Shown here: one piece after another, positions 7,883-17,683 of the stretch
How positions within the stretch are numbered: position 1 is the stretch's first letter
Layout of the letters: every line of letters begins with the position of its first letter
Source of the DNA: JACJXF01 sp038316435
Lineage (GTDB): Bacteria; Bacteroidota; Bacteroidia; Bacteroidales; GCA-2748055
DNA: 64,000 bases
Direction of reading: 5' to 3'
Assembly (NCBI GenBank): GCA_038316435.1
Contig: JBBQAQ010000011.1
Location: 1-64,000 of the forward strand
Notes under the pieces: model-generated
The model's database searches: none
The model's input: only the letters and a program-made list of their open reading frames with translations
Told to the model about the DNA's origin: nothing
Made by a program: the position numbers and the translations under genes

Positions 7883-9406
7883 ATGAATGGATTAAAACAA
7901 ATTTCGTCGGCACTTATTTCGGTTTATTATAAAGATAAACTGGAGCCAATTATCGAATTATTAAACGAACTAAAAGTTAAAATCGTATCCACAGGAGGAA
8001 CTAAACAGTTCATTGAAGACAGAGGCGTGCCTGTGGAATCGGTTGAAAATCTTACCACTTATCCGGCTATTTTAGGGGGAAGAGTAAAAACCCTTCATCC
8101 AAAAGTTTTCGGTGGAATACTTGCCCGTCGTGAACAGTCGGGCGATCTGGAGCAACTTAAGAAATATGATATTCCTGAAATTGATCTTGTAATCGTGGAT
8201 CTTTATCCATTTGAAGAAACATTAAAGTCTGGTGCCAGCGACCAATCCATTATTGAAAAAATTGATATCGGAGGGATATCTCTGATTCGGGCAGCTGCCA
8301 AAAATTTTCAGGATGTTCTTGTAATTTCAAGCCGTGATCAGTACGATGAATTGTATGCTCTTTTAAAATCAAAAAAAGGAAGTACTCATGTTGAAGACAG
8401 AAGGAAGTTTGCAGGAAAAGCTTTTCAGATTTCTTCACATTACGACACTGCAATTTTTTCATATTTTGATAAAGACGAATTCACATCATTTAAGCAAAGT
8501 CTGCATCCCGGTAAAAAATTGAGATACGGCGAGAATCCTCATCAGGATGGCTACTTCTTCGGGAATTTCGAAGAGATGTTCGAGCAGCTTCACGGCAAAG
8601 AAATCTCCTATAATAATCTGCTGGATGTTGATGCCGCAGTTTGCCTGATTTCGGATTTTGATGAAACGACTTTTGCAATTCTAAAACATAATAATGCCTG
8701 TGGTCTTGCATGTCGCGAAAAACTTATTGATGCATGGAAAGATGCCCTAGCAGGCGATCCTGTTTCTGCTTTCGGGGGAGTTTTAATAACAAATGCCAAA
8801 GTGGACGCAGCAACCGCTGAAGAAATGAATAACCTGTTTTTCGAAATCATCATTGCCCCTTCATATGAAGAAGAGGCACTGAATATTCTTAAACAGAAAA
8901 AGAACCGGATTATTCTGATTCAGAAATCCGCTGAACTGGCAGACAGAATGAGCAGAACATTACTGAATGGCGCGGTAGTGCAGGATCGTGATGTTTATTC
9001 AGAATCAGAGAAGGATTTGAAAGTAGTTACAAGTCTTGCTCCAAGTAAAAAAGAAATTGAAGATTTGTTGTTTGCAAATAAATTGGTTAAACACACCAAA
9101 TCGAATGCTATTGTACTCGCGAAAAATAAGCAGTTATTGGCAAGTGGGGTAGGTCAGACTTCAAGAATCGATGCTCTGAAGCATTCAATCGAAAAGGCTA
9201 AAAGTTTTTCTTTTGATTTGAACGGAGCTGTTATGGCTTCAGATGCTTTTTTTCCTTTTTCAGACTCAGTGGAGATCGCATTTAACGCAGGAATCCGTGC
9301 AGTTATTCAACCTGGTGGATCTGTGAAAGATCAGGAATCTGTTGATTTTTGTGACAAAAACAAAATGAGTATGGTATTTACAGGTATTCGACATTTTAAA
9401 CATTAG
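7883..9406 (+). CDS. purH: Bifunctional AICAR formyltransferase / IMP cyclohydrolase
   Basis: PurH catalyses the last two steps of de novo purine synthesis: formylation of AICAR with 10-formyl-tetrahydrofolate and ring closure to IMP. The N-terminal methylglyoxal-synthase-like cyclohydrolase domain carries GGRVKTLHPKVFGG (about 67-80). The transformylase domain has RYGENPHQ (about 214-221) and the catalytic KHNNACG (about 268-274). At 507 residues the length is normal. It is the first gene of a run of six same-strand genes: mreB begins only 14 bases after its stop. Linkage of purH to the mre genes is known from other Bacteroidota. Confidence 0.97.
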   Translation: MNGLKQISSALISVYYKDKLEPIIELLNELKVKIVSTGGTKQFIEDRGVPVESVENLTTYPAILGGRVKTLHPKVFGGILARREQSGDLEQLKKYDIPEIDLVIVDLYPFEETLKSGASDQSIIEKIDIGGISLIRAAAKNFQDVLVISSRDQYDELYALLKSKKGSTHVEDRRKFAGKAFQISSHYDTAIFSYFDKDEFTSFKQSLHPGKKLRYGENPHQDGYFFGNFEEMFEQLHGKEISYNNLLDVDAAVCLISDFDETTFAILKHNNACGLACREKLIDAWKDALAGDPVSAFGGVLITNAKVDAATAEEMNNLFFEIIIAPSYEEEALNILKQKKNRIILIQKSAELADRMSRTLLNGAVVQDRDVYSESEKDLKVVTSLAPSKKEIEDLLFANKLVKHTKSNAIVLAKNKQLLASGVGQTSRIDALKHSIEKAKSFSFDLNGAVMASDAFFPFSDSVEIAFNAGIRAVIQPGGSVKDQESVDFCDKNKMSMVFTGIRHFKH

Positions 9407-9420
9407 AAAGAGGAAAAATT

Positions 9421-10440
9421 ATGGGTTGGTTTTCGTTTCAACAGGAGTTGGCAATAGATTTGGGTACAGCCAATACTCTAATTATTCATAATGACAAAGT
9501 AGTGGTTAATGAGCCCTCAATTGTGGCAATTGATGCACGAACCGGAAAGTTAATTGCTATTGGTGAGAAAGCCAGACTTATGCATGGGAAAACCCATGAA
9601 AATATAAAGACAATAAGACCTCTCCGTGACGGTGTAATTGCAGACTTTGATGCTGCAGAGCAAATGATTCGCGGAATGATCAAAATGATCAATAAAGGCA
9701 ACAATCTCTTTACACCTTCTCTTAAAATGGTAGTATGTATACCCAGTGGTTGTACTGAGGTGGAAAGAAGAGCGGTTAGAGACTCTTCTGAACATGCCGG
9801 AGGGAGAGATGTTTACATGATTTATGAACCAATGGCAGCGGCAATTGGGATTGGAATTGATGTTGAAGCTCCCGATGGAAGTATGGTTGTTGATATTGGC
9901 GGGGGAACTACAGAAATTGCAGTTATTGCATTGGGCGGTATAGTATGTAACCAGTCTCTCAGGGTTGCCGGTGATGGCTTTACTTCAGACATTCAGGCAT
10001 ACATGAGGCACCAGCATAATATTAAAATTGGTGAGCGTACCGCAGAGGAAATTAAAATTGTTGTGGGTTCTGCGATCCCGGAACTGGATATGCCACCTCC
10101 CGATTTCAACGTTCGTGGACCAAACCTTATGACGGCCATGCCTATTGAAATTCCTATTTCATATCAGGAAATTTCACATTGCCTCGATAAATCAATTTCT
10201 AAAATCGAAACGGCTATACTTTCCGTTCTTGAGCAAACGCCTCCTGAACTTTATGCAGATATTGTTCAAAGAGGAATTTATCTTACCGGGGGAGGAGCAT
10301 TATTAAGAGGCCTCGATAAACGACTTACAGATAAAATCAATATTCCTTTTATTGTAGCTGAGGATCCTTTACAAGCTGTGGTCAGAGGTACAGGAATCGC
10401 TCTGAAAAACACCGATAAGTTTTCATTCTTAATGCGTTAG
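9421..10440 (+). CDS. mreB: Rod shape-determining actin homologue MreB
   Basis: MreB polymerises under the inner membrane and directs the elongasome that inserts lateral peptidoglycan. The actin-fold ATP-binding motifs are clear: IDLGTANTLI (about 12-21), VVDIGGGTTEIAVI (about 157-170) and the C-terminal LTGGGALLRGLDK. Length (339 residues) is typical. It is followed by mreC after 20 bases and is probably co-transcribed with purH upstream and mreC, mreD, mrdA and rodA downstream. Confidence 0.97.
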   Translation: MGWFSFQQELAIDLGTANTLIIHNDKVVVNEPSIVAIDARTGKLIAIGEKARLMHGKTHENIKTIRPLRDGVIADFDAAEQMIRGMIKMINKGNNLFTPSLKMVVCIPSGCTEVERRAVRDSSEHAGGRDVYMIYEPMAAAIGIGIDVEAPDGSMVVDIGGGTTEIAVIALGGIVCNQSLRVAGDGFTSDIQAYMRHQHNIKIGERTAEEIKIVVGSAIPELDMPPPDFNVRGPNLMTAMPIEIPISYQEISHCLDKSISKIETAILSVLEQTPPELYADIVQRGIYLTGGGALLRGLDKRLTDKINIPFIVAEDPLQAVVRGTGIALKNTDKFSFLMR

Positions 10441-10460
10441 AAAAGGATTGAAAGTATGCA

Positions 10461-11285
10461 ATGAAGAACCTGCTTCTTTTTTTACTGAAAAACTATTTTA
10501 TTTTCCTTTTTCTGTTTCTGGAAGGTATTTCATTTTTATTGTTTTTTCAATATAATGACTTTCAGAAGTCGGCTTTTGTAGGCGCTACTAGAAGTGCAAC
10601 TTCTTTTTTGCAAGATAATTTTTCAGGCTTCAGGTCATACTTTCATCTAAGGATTGAAAATGACATGCTTTCATACGAAAATGCCCGTCTAAGAAATGAG
10701 CTGACGCGTCTGGGAAGCACTGAATTAAAGCCAGGATTGGTAGTTGATACAGTTAGCCGGATAGCTTATGAATACATTCCTTCCAGAGTTATTACCAGTT
10801 CTGTTAATAGACAATACAATTACCTAACTGTAAATAAAGGCAGAAAGCAGGGAATTTACCCTGATATGGCCGCAATATCTGAATCTGGGGCTGTAGGGAT
10901 TGTTATTGCAGTTTCAGACAATTATTCTACCCTCATTCCAATAGTAAACCGCAATTTCCGCCTAAGCGCAAGGCTAAAAAAGAATAAGTTCTTTGGAATC
11001 ATTGAGTGGGAAGGCAGATCACCTGAATTTGTAAGTTTTAAAGAAATACCCGTGCATATTGAGATCGAACCGGGTGACTCGGTGGTCACAAGTGGATTTT
11101 CAGCTGTTTTTCCTGAAGGGATTATGGTTGGAACTGTTGAGAGTGTTAATAATACCGGAGGAAACTTTCATGAAATAAAAGTAAAATTATCAACCGATTA
11201 TCGAACATTATACCATGTTAATCTTATCCGGTTTTCGTTTAAAACAGAACTGGAAGAATTAGAAAACCGCACAAAGAATGATTAG
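10461..11285 (+). CDS. mreC: Rod shape-determining protein MreC
   Basis: The 274-residue protein has a short cytoplasmic N-terminus, one membrane helix (about 12-28), a coiled coil (about 65-92, NDMLSYENARLRNELTRLG) and the periplasmic beta-rich MreC domain (VNKGRKQGIYPDMAAISESG, EPGDSVVTSGFSAVFPEG). It scaffolds the elongasome, linking MreB, MreD, PBP2 and RodA. Its last 8 bases overlap the start of mreD, indicating translational coupling. Confidence 0.94.
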   Translation: MKNLLLFLLKNYFIFLFLFLEGISFLLFFQYNDFQKSAFVGATRSATSFLQDNFSGFRSYFHLRIENDMLSYENARLRNELTRLGSTELKPGLVVDTVSRIAYEYIPSRVITSSVNRQYNYLTVNKGRKQGIYPDMAAISESGAVGIVIAVSDNYSTLIPIVNRNFRLSARLKKNKFFGIIEWEGRSPEFVSFKEIPVHIEIEPGDSVVTSGFSAVFPEGIMVGTVESVNNTGGNFHEIKVKLSTDYRTLYHVNLIRFSFKTELEELENRTKND

Positions 11286-11784
11286 GATTTACATACGAAA
11301 TATTCTCAGATTCTTTGCTGTAATCCTTATTCAGGTTTTACTGCTGGATAATATACAACTCGGAGGTTACCTGAATCCATATTTCTATGTTATTTTTATC
11401 GTTCTTCTTCCTTTTGAAACTCCTAAATGGTTTTTACTTTGTCTGGCTTTTTTATTGGGATTAAGCGTTGATCTCTTCAATGGCACACCAGGTATGCATG
11501 CAGCAGCCACTGTTTTTATGGCTTTGGTCAGACCCTTCGTCCTTAATAACTTCTCCCCCCGTGATGGATATGAGGCAGGTACTTTTCCGCGAATACATTA
11601 TTATGGAATAGAGTGGTTTGCAAAATATACACTGATCTTGGTTCTTGCTCATCACTTCTTTTTGTTTTTCCTTGAAATTTTCAGTTTCTCAGATTTATTT
11701 TTCACCCTTGGGAAGATCATTCTCAGTACAATTTTGACGAGTCTGATTATAGTTTTGAGCCAGTTCTTCATCTACCGGAAATGA
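11278..11784 (+). CDS. mreD: Rod shape-determining protein MreD
   Basis: This small, very hydrophobic protein (168 residues) has five or six membrane helices and sits in the position of mreD between mreC and the PBP2 gene. Sequence identity in this family is low, so the call rests mostly on gene order, size and membrane topology, plus the segment LAFLLGLSVDLFNGTPGMHA, which matches the conserved glycine- and acidic-containing loop of MreD proteins. It overlaps mreC by 8 bases and the PBP2 gene by 4 bases. Confidence 0.88.
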   Translation: MIRIYIRNILRFFAVILIQVLLLDNIQLGGYLNPYFYVIFIVLLPFETPKWFLLCLAFLLGLSVDLFNGTPGMHAAATVFMALVRPFVLNNFSPRDGYEAGTFPRIHYYGIEWFAKYTLILVLAHHFFLFFLEIFSFSDLFFTLGKIILSTILTSLIIVLSQFFIYRK

Positions 11785-13604
11785 CAAATCTTTATATACA
11801 AAGAAAGTATATAGTAGGAGGGATAATCTTCCTTGCAGGGTTCATTCTGATTTTGCGCTTGTTCTATCTTCAGGTCATTAATTCAAGTTACAAATCTTCA
11901 GCTGAAAACAATTCCAAACGGGAAGTTATTCAATATCCAGCAAGAGGGTTGATGTACGACAGAAATGGGGTATTGCTGGTTTCCAATCAGGCAGCTTATG
12001 ATGTCATGCTTACTCCGGGACAGATGGCAGCTTTTGATACTGTAACTTTTTGCAAAATACTAAGATTGTCTATTGTCGATGTTCGGGCAGAAATCAAAAA
12101 AGCCAAATTGTATTCGAGATTTGCACCTTCTGTTTTTATGAAACAGGTGCCTGGTGAACTTGCCTCAGTGCTGCAGGAACAATTATATAAATTCCCGGGA
12201 TTTTTTGTTCAAACAAGGACCCTGAGGCAATACCCCAGGAACATAGCGGCGCATCTGATGGGTTATGTAGGGGAGGTTGATAAGTCCATAATTGATAAAA
12301 ATCCCTATTATCAAATGGGAGATTATATAGGGATTAGTGGAATTGAGAAATTTTACGAAGAAATTCTGAGGGGTGATAAAGGGAAGAAAAATTTTCTTGT
12401 TGATGTACACAGCCGCATTACCGGTAGTTATCAGGAAGGGAAATTCGATGAGGCTGCAAAAATTGGTTCAGATATTAACCTGACTATTGATGCTGACTTA
12501 CAGGAATATGGTGAAAAGCTTATGAAAAACTTTACTGGAAGCGTTGTTGCCATTGAGCCTTCCACTGGTGAGGTACTTTGCCTCGTAAGCACGCCATCTT
12601 ATCAGCCCGATTTACTCGTTGGAAGAGGACTTAGTCGGAATTTCAGCATTCTTTCAAGCGACACACTGAAGCCATTATTTAACAGAGCTCTTGCAGCTTC
12701 TTATCCTCCTGGATCAACATTTAAAATTATTAATGCATTGATTGGGCTACAGGAGAAAGTTGTTACACCATTATCTGAATTTGGTTGCCAGATGGGTTAT
12801 TCATTTAAAGGCCAGTTTTTAGGATGCCATAGCCATCGTTCACCTTTAAATATGAGAGAAGGCATCCAGATTTCCTGCAATTCATATTTTGTGAATGTGT
12901 TTAAAAGAATTATGGAGGATCCGAAATTTGGCTCCACTCAAATTGCCTTTAATAACTGGAGAAAACATTTACTTTCTTTTGGTTTGGGTAACACAATGAA
13001 TTCCGATTTATCGGGAGAGTTGAAAGGCTTTATCCCCAAAGATGAGTATTATAACCGATATTACGGAGTCGACCACTGGAATTTTCTTACAATCCGTTCC
13101 ATGGCAATTGGTCAGGGAGAGTTGGGAGTTACTCCCTTGCAAATGGCAAATATTACGGCAACTATTGCAAATAAGGGATTCTATATAACACCTCATGTTT
13201 TAAAATCTGTTAAAGGAGTCGATTCTATTGATCAGCGTTTCACTGAAAAGCATTTTACCGCAATTGACACTTCGTATTTTACTGTAGCAATGGACGGAAT
13301 GGAACTTGCCGTTAACGGAGGAGCTGGTAGTACAGCCGGAAGAGCTCAGATTGAAGGCATTATTGTTTGTGGGAAAACTGGAACAGCCGAAAACCCTCAT
13401 GGCGAGGACCATTCGATTTTTATTGCTTTTGCGCCCAGAGTAAATCCCAAAATTGCGATTGCAGTGTATATCGAAAACGGAGGATTCGGAGGTACCTGGG
13501 CAGCACCTCTGGCAAGTCTGATGATAGAAGAATACCTGACTCGCGAAGTAAAACGAAAAGCCCTTGAAGATTATATATACACAGCTATAATTGCACGGAA
13601 ATAA
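11781..13604 (+). CDS. mrdA: Penicillin-binding protein 2, elongation transpeptidase
   Basis: This class B PBP cross-links lateral-wall peptidoglycan with the RodA glycosyltransferase. It has an N-terminal membrane anchor (about 10-27), a PBP dimer (pedestal) domain, and a transpeptidase domain with all three motifs: PPGSTFK (catalytic Ser near residue 311), SCNSYF (SxN) and CGKTGTAENP (KTG near 532). Length (607 residues) is usual for PBP2 of Bacteroidota. It overlaps mreD by 4 bases and rodA by 1 base (TAATG), so translation of the three genes is coupled. Confidence 0.95.
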   Translation: MTNLYIQRKYIVGGIIFLAGFILILRLFYLQVINSSYKSSAENNSKREVIQYPARGLMYDRNGVLLVSNQAAYDVMLTPGQMAAFDTVTFCKILRLSIVDVRAEIKKAKLYSRFAPSVFMKQVPGELASVLQEQLYKFPGFFVQTRTLRQYPRNIAAHLMGYVGEVDKSIIDKNPYYQMGDYIGISGIEKFYEEILRGDKGKKNFLVDVHSRITGSYQEGKFDEAAKIGSDINLTIDADLQEYGEKLMKNFTGSVVAIEPSTGEVLCLVSTPSYQPDLLVGRGLSRNFSILSSDTLKPLFNRALAASYPPGSTFKIINALIGLQEKVVTPLSEFGCQMGYSFKGQFLGCHSHRSPLNMREGIQISCNSYFVNVFKRIMEDPKFGSTQIAFNNWRKHLLSFGLGNTMNSDLSGELKGFIPKDEYYNRYYGVDHWNFLTIRSMAIGQGELGVTPLQMANITATIANKGFYITPHVLKSVKGVDSIDQRFTEKHFTAIDTSYFTVAMDGMELAVNGGAGSTAGRAQIEGIIVCGKTGTAENPHGEDHSIFIAFAPRVNPKIAIAVYIENGGFGGTWAAPLASLMIEEYLTREVKRKALEDYIYTAIIARK

Positions 13605-15016
13605 TGAAGAGAGGGAACATTATAGCTAATCTTGACTGGATAACAATACTGCTATTTGTGCTTTTGGTTTTTCTGGGATGGTTAAACATTTTCTCTGCGG
13701 TTTATGATGAATCCCATCCGAATATTCTCGATTTTGGTCAAAGAAATGGAATGCAATTTATTTGGATACTTGCAGCAGTAGTGATGGCTGTTGCAATAGT
13801 TTTAATTGACCACAGATTTTATGAGTTTTTCGCATATTTTATTTATGGATTAGCAATTTTTACCTTACTTTTTGTGCTAGTTGCTGGTAAGGAAATCAAT
13901 GGTTCGAAAAGCTGGTTTGTTTTAGGCGGTTTTCAGATGCAGCCTTCAGAATTCGCAAAACCAGCAGTTGCTCTTGCCTTAGCAAAATACCTTAGTACTT
14001 TTAACATAAACATTAGAAAAACCGGAACATTTGCAAGGGTCGCAGTTATCATTTTCCTTCCTTTCTTACTTATTTTAAAGCAGCCCGACACAGGATCTGC
14101 AATGGTATTTTTCGCATTCGTTCTTCCTTTATACAGAGAGGGATTTTCAGGGTTTATCCTCATAATAATGATTGCATTTGCCTCATTATTTATTTCCGTC
14201 CTATTATTTAATGATTTGCTGCTACTCTTTATTATCCTTCTGGTCGGTCTTTTTGTTTACTGGGTTATGGTTAGAAGTTTAAAAAATGTTCTGATTGCCC
14301 TATTGATCTATACCGGCTACTTCTTATTATGCTATGGAGTTTTGTTTCTCGCGGGGAACAAAGACTGGTACTACTTTACTTCCCTTATAGCACTTGCATG
14401 CTCCCTGCTTACATTTTTGGGAATGGCTTATTTTTATCGCCTCAGAAAAACCAGTATGGTAATTGTTTCCGTTGCAGTTGCTGTTTTTTACACCTTTGCA
14501 GTGGATTATTCTTTCAACCATTTTCTGAGCGATTACCAGCAGAGAAGGGTAAATATTATGCTGGGAATACAGTCTGACCCATTAGGCGCCGGTTATAATG
14601 TAAATCAATCAATGATTGCTATTGGTTCCGGAGGATTTCTTGGAAAAGGATTCCTTCAGGGTACGCAAACAAAACTGAATTTCGTTCCGGAGCAAAGTAC
14701 CGATTTTATTTTCTGCACAGTTGGAGAAGAATGGGGATTTGCTGGTACTTTGTTAGTAGTTTCGTTATTTCTGGCTCTTTTTTACAAGCTAATTAAGATG
14801 GCTGAACGACAAAGGGAAACATTTGCCAGGGTTTATGGATATGGCGTAATTTCCGTGATGTTTTTCCATTTTTTTATCAATATTGCCATGACAATTGGGC
14901 TTTTCCCTGTGATTGGTATTCCTCTCCCGTTTTTTAGTTACGGGGGATCCTCGCTCTGGGCTTTTACAATTCTCTTGTTTGTGTTCATAAGACTTGATGC
15001 CGGAAGACTCGAATAG
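13604..15016 (+). CDS. rodA: Peptidoglycan glycosyltransferase RodA
   Basis: RodA is the SEDS-family polymerase that builds glycan strands from lipid II together with PBP2. The protein (470 residues, about 10-12 helices) carries SEDS motifs such as GSKSWFVLGGFQMQPSEFAK (about 94-113), KQPDTGSA, PEQSTDFIF and the C-terminal PLPFFSYGGSS. It is longer than the 370-residue E. coli protein because of extra helices in the middle, a feature seen in other Bacteroidota. It is the last gene of the operon; the next gene is convergent after about 80 bases. Confidence 0.95.
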   Translation: MKRGNIIANLDWITILLFVLLVFLGWLNIFSAVYDESHPNILDFGQRNGMQFIWILAAVVMAVAIVLIDHRFYEFFAYFIYGLAIFTLLFVLVAGKEINGSKSWFVLGGFQMQPSEFAKPAVALALAKYLSTFNINIRKTGTFARVAVIIFLPFLLILKQPDTGSAMVFFAFVLPLYREGFSGFILIIMIAFASLFISVLLFNDLLLLFIILLVGLFVYWVMVRSLKNVLIALLIYTGYFLLCYGVLFLAGNKDWYYFTSLIALACSLLTFLGMAYFYRLRKTSMVIVSVAVAVFYTFAVDYSFNHFLSDYQQRRVNIMLGIQSDPLGAGYNVNQSMIAIGSGGFLGKGFLQGTQTKLNFVPEQSTDFIFCTVGEEWGFAGTLLVVSLFLALFYKLIKMAERQRETFARVYGYGVISVMFFHFFINIAMTIGLFPVIGIPLPFFSYGGSSLWAFTILLFVFIRLDAGRLE

Positions 15017-15097
15017 CTCTTTTTTAAAATCTCCCATATTAAAAATATTATAATATGAAGGTGATGAGAAAGGTAAATTCAGAACATATATAAAAAG

Positions 15098-15709
15098 CTA
15101 ATCAGGCATCTTCTGAGCGAATCCTGTAATAATACCATGCTCAGTTCTCACAAATTCCCGGATAGATTCAAAAAATTCATAGAACTCCTGCCGCATTTCA
15201 GTTTCATTCTCCCTCAAAACAGCAATGGCAAAGGTTGTGTGTTCCGGCAAAGAAGTGCGGCTTGACATCCGATGAAGCACATCTTCTATTCCTTCAATAC
15301 TCGAATATGACATCAGCCAGTTATTACGGATAAAATTTGGGAACCAGTTCTTTATCCCCTGAGGAAAATCATAATAATGCCTTTTTAATGCTGCAAAAAC
15401 AAAATCAATATAATCCTGAAGTGGAATATCACTATAATTATTCCAACTTGTAGACAGAAAATAATCGTAGAAAATATCGATGATTATACCTGAATATTTT
15501 CCGTATTCTGGTGAAATATGAGATCGACTAATTCTGGTAATGGGATGACTATCGGTAAAGCCATCAATGTAGCGGTGCAACATTATACCTTTCCTTATAG
15601 ACTCAGGATAATAGAGGTATTCCTTGCCTTTCACATAATCACCAATAAAATTCCCGATCATAATATCTTCATGATCCCCGGAAAGATAGAGGTGAGCAAG
15701 GAAATTCAT
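15098..15709 (-). CDS. acpH: Acyl carrier protein phosphodiesterase-like protein
   Basis: The 203-residue protein begins MNFLAHLYLSGDHEDIMIGN and has GDYVKG and GIMLHRYIDGFTDSHP, all typical of the AcpH family, an HD-like metal-dependent fold. In E. coli AcpH removes the 4'-phosphopantetheine arm from holo-ACP. Whether this Bacteroidota member has the same activity is not shown, and the family also contains members of unknown role. It is cytoplasmic, monocistronic and convergent with rodA. Confidence 0.8.
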   Translation of the reverse strand: MNFLAHLYLSGDHEDIMIGNFIGDYVKGKEYLYYPESIRKGIMLHRYIDGFTDSHPITRISRSHISPEYGKYSGIIIDIFYDYFLSTSWNNYSDIPLQDYIDFVFAALKRHYYDFPQGIKNWFPNFIRNNWLMSYSSIEGIEDVLHRMSSRTSLPEHTTFAIAVLRENETEMRQEFYEFFESIREFVRTEHGIITGFAQKMPD

Positions 15710-15867
15710 AATTTAATTTTATCTAGAAATTATAACGTTCACTAGGTCTGTAAATTACAAAAACCACACCATTTTTCCTAAATTATCTAGGTAGAATTCA
15801 TTTTCACCTTTATATTATTAAACATATTCCTGTCCGTAAAAGTTTAAATATTGTAAGTATCAGAAAA

Positions 15868-15927
15868 TCAGGATGTAAAGACATAGCGTGTTTTTTAAAC
15901 TCCATGAATATGCTTATGGCATCCTGA
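15868..15927 (+). promoter_or_regulatory. Weak long-loop inverted repeat in the leader region
   Basis: The arms TCAGGATG (15868-15875) and CATCCTGA (15920-15927) are perfect 8-bp complements separated by 44 bases, in the 294-base gap before the GTPase gene. They could form part of a structured leader or an operator. The repeat may also be chance; I see no named riboswitch consensus in this gap. Confidence 0.2.
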
Positions 15928-16003
15928 ATCTTATGTTATGCAATAGAAACAATTTGTATCAAATCAACTACTTTGCGAAATAAAAATTAAAAACTCTTTA
16001 AAT

Positions 16004-17347
16004 ATGACCCCTAAAAATGTAATTATTATTGGTGCCGCAGGGCGTGATTTTCATAATTTTAACACCTATTTCAGGGATAATGAATTGTATAAAGTAGTTG
16101 CTTTTACAGCTGCACAGATTCCCGATATTGATGGAAGAAAATATCCAAAAGAGCTTGCAGGAAAATTATACCCATCAGGAATTCCGATTTTTGCCGAATC
16201 TGATCTACCTAAATTGATCAAGCAACATAATGTTGACGACTGCGTTTTTTCATACAGCGACGTTCCCTATAACCGTGTAATGGGTGTTAGCGCCATAGTA
16301 AATGCTGCCGGTGCGAACTTTATACTTCTTGGAGCAAAAGACACTCAGATTAAAAGCACAAAGCCAGTAATTGCAGTTGGTGCAGTACGCACGGGATGTG
16401 GAAAATCCCAAACTTCCAGAAGAATTATTGAATTGCTTATGGAAAAAGGACTGAAAGTAGTAGCAATAAGACATCCTATGCCCTATGGGGATTTGAATGC
16501 CCAAAAGGTTCAGAGGTTTGCTGTGTTGTCTGATCTTGAAAAGCATAAATGTACTGTTGAAGAAATGGAGGAGTACGAACCTCATGTTGTTAGAGGTAAT
16601 GTAATTTATGCGGGTGTAGATTACGAAGCAATTCTAAGGGCAGCAGAAAATGATCCCGATGGATGCGATATTATCCTTTGGGATGGTGGAAATAATGACT
16701 TTCCATTTTATGTTTCAGACCTTTTAGTTACGGTAACCGATCCTCACAGACCAGGGCATGAATTATCTTACTACCCGGGAGAAGTAACTCTTCGTATGGC
16801 TGATGTGGTTGTTATTAATAAAATAGACAGTGCAGATCCTGCATCAATACAAATAGTTAGAGAAAGTATTGAAAAAGTAAATCCAAAAGCAATTGTTATC
16901 GACGGCGCATCACCTATTAAAGTTGACGATCCCTCTTTAATCAGAGGAAAGAGAGTTCTTGTTGTTGAAGACGGACCAACACTTACACACGGTGAGATGA
17001 AACTTGGAGCAGGTATTGTTGCAGCCCGCAAATTTGGTGCTGCCGAGTTGGTTGATCCACGGCCATTTACCGTTGGAAAGTTATCCGAAACTTTCAGGAT
17101 TTATCCTAATATTGGACCATTATTACCGGCTATGGGCTATGGTCAGCAACAATTAAACGATCTGGAAACAACGATTAATAATACCGATTGCGATGCTGTA
17201 ATTATTGCTACTCCAATTGACCTGAACAGAATAATAAAGATTAAAAAGCCTAATACACGAGTTTACTATGATTTGCAGGAAATTGGCAAACCAGATTTAA
17301 GCGATGTTCTTAAGGAATTTATTGCCAAACATAAACTTGGTAAATAA
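16004..17347 (+). CDS. Cyclic 2,3-diphosphoglycerate synthetase-like P-loop GTPase
   Basis: The 447-residue protein has an N-terminal Rossmann-like domain (about 1-115, IIIGAAGRDFHNFN), a P-loop (GAVRTGCGKSQTSRR, about 126-140), an acidic LWDGGNND segment (about 225-232), and NKID (about 272-275), the guanine-type specificity motif of SIMIBI GTPases. The best-known relative makes cyclic 2,3-diphosphoglycerate in thermophilic methanogens. Homologues are frequent in bacteria that are not known to make this solute, so the true reaction here is open. The gene stands alone and ends in a strong terminator. Start ATG at 16004 gives the complete N-terminal domain. Confidence 0.78.
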   Translation: MTPKNVIIIGAAGRDFHNFNTYFRDNELYKVVAFTAAQIPDIDGRKYPKELAGKLYPSGIPIFAESDLPKLIKQHNVDDCVFSYSDVPYNRVMGVSAIVNAAGANFILLGAKDTQIKSTKPVIAVGAVRTGCGKSQTSRRIIELLMEKGLKVVAIRHPMPYGDLNAQKVQRFAVLSDLEKHKCTVEEMEEYEPHVVRGNVIYAGVDYEAILRAAENDPDGCDIILWDGGNNDFPFYVSDLLVTVTDPHRPGHELSYYPGEVTLRMADVVVINKIDSADPASIQIVRESIEKVNPKAIVIDGASPIKVDDPSLIRGKRVLVVEDGPTLTHGEMKLGAGIVAARKFGAAELVDPRPFTVGKLSETFRIYPNIGPLLPAMGYGQQQLNDLETTINNTDCDAVIIATPIDLNRIIKIKKPNTRVYYDLQEIGKPDLSDVLKEFIAKHKLGK

Positions 17348-17374
17348 TCAGTAAAACTAGATTTTTTAAAAAAG

Positions 17375-17412
17375 AAAAGGAGAGCCGATCATAGCAAAAC
17401 GGCTCTCCTTTT
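17375..17412. terminator. Strong bidirectional rho-independent terminator
   Basis: A perfect 13-bp stem (17375-17387 AAAAGGAGAGCCG with 17400-17412) with a 12-base loop lies 28 bases after the GTPase gene. It is flanked by T-runs when read on either strand (CTTTTTG on plus, TTTTCTTTTTT on minus), so it can end transcripts from both the GTPase gene and the convergent pgi gene. Confidence 0.9.
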
Positions 17413-17683
17413 TGTTGGAATAAGAACTAATGAACGAAACTCCCTTCAATCATCCTTGAATTCATAGCAAATTTTCAACTTCTCAGATCAACCACCTAAT
17501 AGGTATTATGAATCTCTGCCCGTTCATTGTCCAATAAACAGTGAATGCTTCTAATTGTTTAATAATTATTAAAAAAAGATAAACAAATCATAAAAAATCC
17601 TTCAAACAATGATTTGGCATGACTGATTTAATTTTTCTGATTTTGCAAATATGCCTTAACTATCCCACAAGCAGCAGTAAGAT
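17413..17683. other. Intergenic stretch without recognisable features
   Basis: Together with the terminator this makes a 336-base gap between two convergent genes. I see only AT-rich sequence with a short palindrome (TAATAATTATTA) and no open frame, promoter or RNA gene. Confidence 0.5.
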
